A DNA stretch of 64,000 nucleotides from Bacillota bacterium. GTDB lineage: Bacteria > Bacillota > Clostridia > Lachnospirales > Lachnospiraceae. Both the position numbers and the translations under genes were made by a program. Below the pieces are notes generated by a model. It had not been told where the DNA came from, searched no databases, and worked only from the letters and a program-made list of their open reading frames with translations. Shown piece after piece: positions 32,034-39,087 of this stretch (its first letter is position 1; each line of letters begins with the position of its first letter). The DNA is taken from NCBI GenBank assembly GCA_023414355.1, contig JAEZOB010000059.1, forward strand, positions 11,370-75,369. The letters are read 5' to 3'.

Positions 32034-33077
32034 TTATTTCGTCTTAAGCTTGCTCCGCTCTGCCTCCCGATATTCTTTCGCTGTGACACCAACCCATTGC
32101 TTAAAGGCTCTACGAAACACACTTGGCTCTGAAAATCCAAGCAGATATGTAATCTCTTCTATGGAGTAATCAGCACGAAGGTACTTTTTAGCCAGCTGTT
32201 CGCGTGTTTGTCGTAATAATATATTAAATTCTGCTCCCTCCTGACGCAGATTGGCTTGCAGTGTTCTGCCACTGATAGCTAACTCCTGCGCAATCCTTGT
32301 TACTGTCAGGTTCTCTGAAGCAATATAGGATAGGATCAGCTTTTTGGTCCTGTAGGTAAAACTATTCTTGGCTTCTACTTCCTCCAGAAATTCCTGCGCA
32401 TAATTCTCAAAATACTTTAAAAGCTTCTCATTCGGAAGAAGGGTCGGAGTACTCGCCACCCGAACATCCAGGATCATATAATTTCCACTCTGACCAAACC
32501 GAACCTCTCTGCCAAAGACCTGTCTATATTCCTCCGCAAGCTCCGGCCGAAAGGATGTGAAAGCCACTTCGATCGGGGTAAGCTGCTTACCGCTTAGATT
32601 TCGGGCTAATGATATCAGACTTGAGAAATATCCCTCATAACAGTGCTTAGATATTTGGGGAGCATCGATCGGTTCTGTCAATTGTATCCTGACAACATCT
32701 TTCTCAACAGAGATATTCCCCTTGATCAGGTTGCCTATCACATCGGAATACCTGGTGAACATAGTAAAAGCATCCAGAACTGTTCTGCAATTCATCATCA
32801 TATATCCGAGAATGGACCAATTGCCAGTCTCCGTAAATTGTCCCATATGCAGGCCGAAGCAAGGATCCTTTAATATTTTTGCTGCTGTTTCCTCTATCAT
32901 CACATATTTCTCAACAGGAATTCGATGATCCGGATCACCCAATATACTTAGCTCCAGCTCTACGGATCTCATAAATTCATCTGGGTCTACATTTTTACTC
33001 TTGAGATATTTAAGGATTTGCGATATAACACCGACAGATACTGTATACTTATGCTCTTTAATAGGCTTTCTGCTCAT
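32034..33077 (-). CDS. AraC-family regulator with arabinose-binding-like N-terminal domain
   Basis: 347 aa from the ATG at 33077 (GAAAGGAAT eight bases upstream); a longer frame to 33125 lacks a ribosome site. Residues about 15-200 match the long N-terminal domain of OruR/ArgR-type AraC regulators (VSVGVISQILKYLKSKNVDP, GNWSILGYMMMNCRTVLDAF); the C-terminal double HTH is LTVTRIAQELAISGRTLQANL and IEEITYLLGFSEPSVFRRAF. The target is not evident; it lies between an FMN protein gene and an ABC exporter operon, all on the minus strand. Confidence 0.87.
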   Translation of the reverse strand: MSRKPIKEHKYTVSVGVISQILKYLKSKNVDPDEFMRSVELELSILGDPDHRIPVEKYVMIEETAAKILKDPCFGLHMGQFTETGNWSILGYMMMNCRTVLDAFTMFTRYSDVIGNLIKGNISVEKDVVRIQLTEPIDAPQISKHCYEGYFSSLISLARNLSGKQLTPIEVAFTSFRPELAEEYRQVFGREVRFGQSGNYMILDVRVASTPTLLPNEKLLKYFENYAQEFLEEVEAKNSFTYRTKKLILSYIASENLTVTRIAQELAISGRTLQANLRQEGAEFNILLRQTREQLAKKYLRADYSIEEITYLLGFSEPSVFRRAFKQWVGVTAKEYREAERSKLKTK

Positions 33078-33199
33078 ATCGTGATATTCCTTTCGCTTAT
33101 TTTGTCTGTAGCTTTCCCTATCCATAATAGCATAATTTATGATATAAGAGTATAGTTTGAAATCAAAACTCGCTTTTGACTTAATGCTCCCAACCTCTA

Positions 33200-34036
33200 T
33201 TATAAATTCTTTTCACCGAATTTCCTCATAGCAAAACATAAGAAAGCAATGGAATAAACAGCGATATATACCAACATCCAGTTGCTCGGAAGCGTACCCG
33301 GCGTTAACACGGCTCCGGGCATAATGGGATTGGATAAGCCCGCACCACCGAAGAGCACCCATACAATTTTCCGATAAATCGCATCAAAAGGAGAGAGTAG
33401 ACTTGTTGCAATGCCCCATTGGTAAAGTATGTTGTTATTTAATAGAATTCCGGCCTGTTCCATCACGCCGCTGAGAAGACTTAAAATGTAGATAAAGATA
33501 GCGAATATTCCACTATTCATGGTTTTAAAGGAAACACTTCCATACATACCCAGAGAAAGAAGGGCAATCGGCAGCAGTATAAATAGAAGCAATCCGTATA
33601 GTACCCTATCGTAACCAATACTTTGTAGTGAAGAAGCGTTAAAAAATATTGAAATAAGGAAAACAGATAAATACAGGAAAGAAGCATAAATCGTTATCAT
33701 GATCACAAGCCCAAGATATTTTCCGAGGACATATTGATATCTTTTGATTGGCCTTGAGAGAATAGCGTATAATATATCACCTTCAATCTCGGTAGATATA
33801 ATTCCCACTGAGGCCATAATGGTCATAAATATTGTAATTAAATATGAAAAATAGATACCAAGGGCGGATATATAAACCGATGACTTCATGATAAAGGTTC
33901 CGTTTTGCAGTGCGTTTCGGGATAGTACGGATATAATACCATATATTACAAGATAGAGGATTGTACCCGCTGCGATTAATATCACAATCTTTTTGCGTGT
34001 CACTTCCTTTAGCGTTATCTTTGTTATTTGAAGCAT
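33200..34036 (-). CDS. ABC-2 type exporter permease
   Basis: 278 aa from the ATG at 34036, one base after the ATPase stop; an in-frame GTG three codons earlier overlaps the ATPase gene. Six hydrophobic segments with the ABC-2 layout: N-terminal KEVTRKKIVILIAAGTILYL, cytoplasmic GDILYAILSRPIKRYQYVLG, and a large loop before the last helix. Together with the ATPase it forms a Nat/Yxl-type exporter. Cargo is unknown; the sigma/anti-sigma pair upstream suggests an envelope-stress or peptide-defence role. Confidence 0.85.
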   Translation of the reverse strand: MLQITKITLKEVTRKKIVILIAAGTILYLVIYGIISVLSRNALQNGTFIMKSSVYISALGIYFSYLITIFMTIMASVGIISTEIEGDILYAILSRPIKRYQYVLGKYLGLVIMITIYASFLYLSVFLISIFFNASSLQSIGYDRVLYGLLLFILLPIALLSLGMYGSVSFKTMNSGIFAIFIYILSLLSGVMEQAGILLNNNILYQWGIATSLLSPFDAIYRKIVWVLFGGAGLSNPIMPGAVLTPGTLPSNWMLVYIAVYSIAFLCFAMRKFGEKNL

Positions 34037-34037
34037 G

Positions 34038-34940
34038 TCAGTCACCCTCTTCCATCAGCTGGACAAAAAGATCCTCCAGACTATCATGCTGATGTGATAA
34101 TCCAAAGAGTTGCCCGCCGTATTGTATCATTATGGAGGCCGCTTCGCTGATATCCTCCCGCTTGCTTACGTTCATATAGATATGATTTCCCTTACATTCT
34201 ATATTGGACCCAATTTTTGATAGAGCAGTTATCATAGCTTCATTCCTATTCTCAACCACCGCATCCATATTCAACTGATGATCCAGAATATCCTCCAGCC
34301 TACCCTGCTTCACGATGACACCCTTATTGATGATCGCAATACTATCACAGACCAATTCCACTTCACTGAGCAGGTGACTATTAAGCAGGATCGAGGTTCC
34401 GCGACTTCTCAGCTCCAGCATAATCTCTCTGATCTCCTTCCGTCCGACAGGATCGAGGGCAGAGGTAGGTTCATCCAGGAAGAGAAGCTGAGGCTCGGAG
34501 AGCAAGGCACAGGCAATCCCTATTCTTTGCTGCATCCCGTTACTATACGTCCCAACTTTATATTTCTCGCTGCCTTTCAGCTTTACCATTTCAAGTACTT
34601 CATCGATACGCTTAGGCACTTCACCTTTCTCCAGTCTGCATAAAGCAGCATGAAAAGAAAGGAGCTCCCTCCCTGTCATCCATTCCTGATACTTATATTT
34701 TTCGGGGAGATAACCGGTGCGAGCTCTTGAAGAGATATCACCGATCGGCTTTCCCAGCAATCTGGCACTTCCTGAATCAGGGAAAATAAGTCCGTTCAGG
34801 ATTTTGATAACTGTGCTTTTCCCTGCGCCATTTGGCCCGAGAAGGCCATAGATCTCGCCTTCTCGGACACCAATGCTGACATCCCTGCAACCCAGCTTGC
34901 TCCCATAAAACTTTGTTAGCATTTCTGTCTCAATTACCAT
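34038..34940 (-). CDS. ABC transporter ATP-binding protein
   Basis: 300 aa from the ATG at 34940 (AATGGAGA upstream); a longer frame reaching 35024 is not supported. Walker A GPNGAGKST (about 38), signature YSNGMQQRIGIA in the variant form common in ABC-2 exporters, Walker B LLFLDEPTSALDP and switch LNSHLLSEVE. The C-terminal extension is typical of CcmA/YxlF-like ATPases. Third gene of the sigma-anti-sigma-ABC operon. Confidence 0.9.
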   Translation of the reverse strand: MVIETEMLTKFYGSKLGCRDVSIGVREGEIYGLLGPNGAGKSTVIKILNGLIFPDSGSARLLGKPIGDISSRARTGYLPEKYKYQEWMTGRELLSFHAALCRLEKGEVPKRIDEVLEMVKLKGSEKYKVGTYSNGMQQRIGIACALLSEPQLLFLDEPTSALDPVGRKEIREIMLELRSRGTSILLNSHLLSEVELVCDSIAIINKGVIVKQGRLEDILDHQLNMDAVVENRNEAMITALSKIGSNIECKGNHIYMNVSKREDISEAASIMIQYGGQLFGLSHQHDSLEDLFVQLMEEGD

Positions 34941-35032
34941 AGTAATCTCCATTCCTACGAACACCTGCAAATTAGGGCATAAGCACAAATTTACCGTGTC
35001 AAAAATTCTTCTGATCGCTAGCATAGATCTGG

Positions 35033-36178
35033 CTATTGCATTGATCTGGCTATCTTAAGGATTTCCTCACTGCTCGCATAACCTTCTACAGTGCGGATCA
35101 TCCCTTGATCACTCCAAACCACAGCCGAATATGTCTTGCCTGCTTCATTTGTTTTTGAACCGGTATAACCTTTCCGTCCGTTAATATCAACTTCCTTTGT
35201 TTCGATTCCTGTGACGGGGATATAGATTGTATTCTTCCAATCCTTGATCGCTCCAAGCTGCCTTTGAAGCTCCTCCGGGATGATCGGCAGATTAATTAAG
35301 GACTGATATACCTCCTCCGCATCCACACCCTCCGGTACCACCAATTCAGGGGTTGTTGTCTGGTTAATATAAATACTCTCTCCGTTTACTTTATACTTCA
35401 TTGAAATTCTGTGTGAGATATTCAGTGCAAAGGTCTTCTGATCGATTTCCTTCGGAAGCAGCTTCTCTGATCCGTAGGTTCTCAGTATCTCGTTCACGTA
35501 GTCTACATTCAGGGTAAAATTCATTACCTGAGGATCCACTTTGGTAATCTCAAGATTTGCGGAGACTGCAGTCACGGGCTGCAATACGGGAACTCCCATA
35601 AACTCCTCTGCTTCTGAAATTGTGGCAGGCTGTTTAGCACCTCCCAATTTCTCAAGCTTACCGAATTTCTTTAAGTCAATATATGAATCATTCTTACTTA
35701 ATTCCTCCTGTATCTCCTGAATGTCGGTGGCTGATAAGTTGATTCCACTGATGTTTTCCATTCTGAAGATGGATAGAAAATTAGTGACTGCTGCGCTGAC
35801 CGGCAAGACATTGACACAAACGACTGCTAACAGTGCAATACAAAAGCCTGCTGCCATCTTTCTGTACTTATATAAATACGTCATAAGGTACTCTCCCTTT
35901 CTTTCATTTTTCTCATTTCCAGCTTCGATGGAAGCATAGTCGTACCCGGGATATTTGCCCTTCCCTGCTTTGGACTTAGCGGGGGAATCATTTTTAGAAA
36001 CATACTGCCTGTACCGGAGCATCAAATCCTTCGTAAAATCATCCGTTTCCTTCATTTTCTTATACACAGCGGCACAATACTCGCAGTTTAGCAAATGTCG
36101 TTCAATATCGTATTTTTCTTCTATATCAACTTCGTTATCGATATAGCTTTGTAATAATCCTTCCTCCGGACAATTCAT
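35033..36178 (-). CDS. Transmembrane anti-sigma factor with zinc-finger N-terminus
   Basis: 381 aa. The N-terminal zf-HC2 module (CPEEGLLQSYIDNE, HLLNCEYC: Cys3, His28, Cys32, Cys35) is the sigma-binding anti-sigma domain. A single membrane span near 110-128 (MAAGFCIALLAVVCVNVLP) separates it from an extracytoplasmic domain of about 250 residues that would sense the signal. The ATG overlaps the sigma stop (ATGA), so the two are made together. The sensor part is not similar to any domain I can name with confidence. Confidence 0.88.
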   Translation of the reverse strand: MNCPEEGLLQSYIDNEVDIEEKYDIERHLLNCEYCAAVYKKMKETDDFTKDLMLRYRQYVSKNDSPAKSKAGKGKYPGYDYASIEAGNEKNERKGEYLMTYLYKYRKMAAGFCIALLAVVCVNVLPVSAAVTNFLSIFRMENISGINLSATDIQEIQEELSKNDSYIDLKKFGKLEKLGGAKQPATISEAEEFMGVPVLQPVTAVSANLEITKVDPQVMNFTLNVDYVNEILRTYGSEKLLPKEIDQKTFALNISHRISMKYKVNGESIYINQTTTPELVVPEGVDAEEVYQSLINLPIIPEELQRQLGAIKDWKNTIYIPVTGIETKEVDINGRKGYTGSKTNEAGKTYSAVVWSDQGMIRTVEGYASSEEILKIARSMQ

Positions 36179-36669
36179 CTCAGGCTCGCCTCCTTCATAT
36201 AAATTTTCTTCAGTTTATCCTGTGCCCTCGACATCAACTTACCAACGGAATTGACATCAACTCCGGCTGCCTCCGCTATCTCACTGTACTTATAACCGGA
36301 ATACTTGAGCAATAAGCAAAGTCTGTCCCGTGGCTTCAAGCAGTTTAGTGCTTTTCGGATTTGCCTGATCTCCAAATCCCTGATGGCTGCATCCTCTATG
36401 GAGATCACATTGCTCATCTCATGTTCGGCCAGTATGGGGATCTTCGAGCGCTTCACCTTATCTCCTCTCATATAATTATACGAAAGGTTCGTAGCGATTG
36501 TATTTAACCATGCTCCTATGTTGGTATGGGATGGTGGTAAATTGTGTAGCTTAATAAAGGTTTCCTGAGCAATGTCCTCTGCCACCTGCATATTTCCGGT
36601 TAAATAAGCAGCATGTTTTAATATTACCGGATAATATTTTTCATAATAGCTATCGAAATTCTCCGGCAT
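36175..36669 (-). CDS. ECF-family RNA polymerase sigma factor
   Basis: 164 aa. Region 2 is seen in HAAYLTGNMQVAEDIAQETF and NTIATNLSYNYMR, region 4 in LKPRDRLCLLLKYSGYKY and GVDVNSVGKLMSRAQDKL. It directs RNA polymerase to promoters of its regulon, held inactive by the co-encoded membrane anti-sigma. Operon order sigma - anti-sigma - ABC ATPase - permease points to control of the exporter. The ribosome site before the ATG is poor; no clear autoregulated -35/-10 was recognised upstream. Confidence 0.92.
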   Translation of the reverse strand: MPENFDSYYEKYYPVILKHAAYLTGNMQVAEDIAQETFIKLHNLPPSHTNIGAWLNTIATNLSYNYMRGDKVKRSKIPILAEHEMSNVISIEDAAIRDLEIRQIRKALNCLKPRDRLCLLLKYSGYKYSEIAEAAGVDVNSVGKLMSRAQDKLKKIYMKEASLR

Positions 36670-36991
36670 TTGTTTCTGTGATTTTCTATATTCAACCGTG
36701 TAGCAGCACTCCCTTCCTATCGCTTTCCTCTATGCTCTGGCACCGGTGCTATCCGCATGCTTTATTACTTTGTCGACATATCTATAACACTGTAGGGATT
36801 AGTTTTGTGGCAATATATTTTTTCTTATATTTAAACTTAATATGATTTTCCACTAATTCATAATTTCTGATACCATAATATCATATTGGAATAAAATGAA
36901 AAACAAATATAAAATAATGCATTTTCAAATCAAACTCGTAGTGGTAAAATTATGCAATGATCATCAGAAATTCAAAAAAGGGGGAATTGAA
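36670..36991. other. Intergenic region between divergent sigma factor and aldo/keto reductase genes
   Basis: About 320 bp, AT-rich on the right side. It must hold both promoters. I see no clear sigma-A or ECF-type promoter and no strong hairpin. A frame on the plus strand is open from 36896 but lacks a ribosome site before 36980. Confidence 0.5.
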
Positions 36992-38134
36992 TTGAGATAC
37001 AGAGTATTAGGGAAAACAGGACTACAGGTTAGTGAAATAGGATTGGGCGGAGAATGGCTGGAGGGACAGGATGCCTCTGCTGTAAAAGAAGTGGTAGAAC
37101 GAAGCAGGGAATATGGAATTAATATTCTAGATTGCTGGATGTCTGAACCTAATGTAAGGTCTAATATCGGTAAAGCGATTGCCGGTCAAAGAGAACAATG
37201 GATCATCCAGGGACATATCGGATCAACCTGGCAGAACGGTCAGTATGAGCGGACCCGTGAAATGGATAAAGTGAAGGAAGCCTTTGAGGACTTTCTGACA
37301 CGTATGCAGACAGATTACATTGACCTGGGTATGATTCATTTTGTGGATCAGGAGACAGAGTTTCATCAGATTATCAATGGTGAATTTATGGAATATGTTC
37401 GAGGATTAAAGCAAAAAGGTATCATCCGCCATATTGGACTTAGTACACATAATCCTTATGTTGCCAAACTTGCGGCACTCTCCGGTGAGATTGAGATGAT
37501 TCTATTCAGCCTTAATCCGGCCTTTGATCTGCTTCCCGGCAGCGAAGACTTAAATGATCTTTTTAAAGATCATTACGATGATACACTTAGCGGGATCGCT
37601 CCGGAACGGGATGAACTGTACAAGATTTGCGAGAGAGAAAATGTCGGCATCACAGTAATGAAGGGCTATGCCGGTGGAAGGCTGTTCAATGCAGAGCAAT
37701 CACCCTTCGGTGTCGCTCTAACACCTGTTCAATGCCTTCATTATGCGTTAACACGACCGGCAGTGGCTTCTGTAATGGTAGGCTGTAGAACACCGGAGCA
37801 TGTAGATGCTGCTATAGCCTATGAAGAGGCTGATGATGAGCAAAAGGATTATGCAACTGTGCTGGCCAATGCACCTCATCACTCCTACTTTGGACAATGT
37901 ACCTATTGCGGACATTGTGCACCCTGCCCATCCTTTATCGATATCGCAATGGTGAATAAGCTTTATGATCTGGCAATGCTTCAGGATACTGTTCCGGCTA
38001 CCGTTCGGGCACATTATTCCTCACTTCCGGCAAATGCTTCAGATTGTATCAGCTGTGCTGCCTGCGAAGAGCGTTGTCCCTTTGGAGTAAAAGTTGTGGA
38101 TCAGATGCAGAAGACAGTACAGATTTTTAAATAG
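36992..38134 (+). CDS. Aldo/keto reductase homologue with two C-terminal [4Fe-4S] ferredoxin motifs
   Basis: 380 aa from a TTG at 36992, chosen because a GGGGG ribosome site lies just upstream; an ATG at 36896 has none. The AKR barrel starts RYRVLGKTGLQVSEIGLGGE and keeps DYIDLGMIHFVD with the catalytic His, but the usual DxxxxY and TK positions read LDCWMSEPNVR and IIQGHIG, so the catalytic Tyr and Lys seem absent. The C-terminus has CTYCGHCAPCP and CISCAACEERCP, two 4Fe-4S binding sets. It may be a redox enzyme acting through iron-sulfur clusters in place of classical hydride chemistry. Confidence 0.85.
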   Translation: MRYRVLGKTGLQVSEIGLGGEWLEGQDASAVKEVVERSREYGINILDCWMSEPNVRSNIGKAIAGQREQWIIQGHIGSTWQNGQYERTREMDKVKEAFEDFLTRMQTDYIDLGMIHFVDQETEFHQIINGEFMEYVRGLKQKGIIRHIGLSTHNPYVAKLAALSGEIEMILFSLNPAFDLLPGSEDLNDLFKDHYDDTLSGIAPERDELYKICERENVGITVMKGYAGGRLFNAEQSPFGVALTPVQCLHYALTRPAVASVMVGCRTPEHVDAAIAYEEADDEQKDYATVLANAPHHSYFGQCTYCGHCAPCPSFIDIAMVNKLYDLAMLQDTVPATVRAHYSSLPANASDCISCAACEERCPFGVKVVDQMQKTVQIFK

Positions 38135-38172
38135 GTAGCTGAATTACTATTCACCGTCACTGAGTTAGCAAA

Positions 38173-38210
38173 GAATAGGCCCATGTCGTTTTGGCATGGG
38201 CCTGAGTTAT
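38173..38210. terminator. Bidirectional terminator
   Basis: AGGCCCATG (38177-38185) pairs with CATGGGCCT (38195-38203) between the convergent reductase and XRE genes. Confidence 0.75.
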
Positions 38211-38223
38211 TGTTCTTCATGGA

Positions 38224-38886
38224 CTATTGTTGATGTGATTTGATCAATACTGTAATTAGATACACTCCCAATCCATAAAATGGTGTCAATATACAAACCG
38301 CAAGATTGGGACCTATGGTACTTATATTATCCAGTTTTGATAATATAATAATCACCCCATATAGTGAAATAAACAAGCTTGATGGCATCACTATTTTCTG
38401 TAACACATTGATTATTTCTTTTCCGGACTTTTTCCCTGACAATAATACTCCCGCACCACAAAACAAAAATAAAAGTAGTAAAGACGGAATATCAAAGTAA
38501 TATGCTATTGTTGCATTACCTGCTCCATTTGTAGAGATTGCCAGGAAAGCAACCGCAACTATAAACATAACAACACCAATTAAGTACTGTACTTTATTAC
38601 CTTTTTTCGTTATTTCGTTTTCTTTCATAAGAGCCATAATGTTTTCCTCCGCTTTCAAAGAATAACCCTCATCTGACAGATTTTCTCCAGATAAAAGTTC
38701 ATTTACATTAATGTTAAGAGCATCACACAGTGGCTTTAGTCTTGTAATATCAGGCAGTCCGTTCCCACACTCCCATTTAGATATCGTTTTATCCGTGACA
38801 TCGATCCTCTCTGCCAATTCTTTTTGTGTCATGCTCAAAGATTTACGTGTCTGCGAAATAAAACTTCCTACTTTAACCTGATCCAT
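38224..38886 (-). CDS. XRE-family regulator with membrane-spanning C-terminus
   Basis: 220 aa from the ATG at 38886 (AAAGGGAGC upstream). The N-terminal HTH_3 domain (ISQTRKSLSMTQKELAERID, TDKTISKWECGNGLPDITRL, about 8-62) is followed by a linker and four hydrophobic helices (about 112-130, 140-155, 175-190, 200-215). Such membrane-bound XRE proteins are common in clostridia and may respond to envelope or small-molecule signals. No obvious target gene; it stands between two terminated units. Confidence 0.85.
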   Translation of the reverse strand: MDQVKVGSFISQTRKSLSMTQKELAERIDVTDKTISKWECGNGLPDITRLKPLCDALNINVNELLSGENLSDEGYSLKAEENIMALMKENEITKKGNKVQYLIGVVMFIVAVAFLAISTNGAGNATIAYYFDIPSLLLLFLFCGAGVLLSGKKSGKEIINVLQKIVMPSSLFISLYGVIIILSKLDNISTIGPNLAVCILTPFYGLGVYLITVLIKSHQQ

Positions 38887-39087
38887 CGTATTTTGCTCCC
38901 TTTCTACTAAAAGCTGCATGCATCTTATAAACGAATCATATCGAATCAAAGGGTAGAATTCAATCCTTAATTAGTAGAATTGAACTCTACCCCTTTAAAC
39001 CCGAAATTTTTGATACGGATTGAAGCTGATTTGTACTTAATTTATATCCTCATTGTTTTAATTCTGTTTTAACTTATATTAGTAGCT

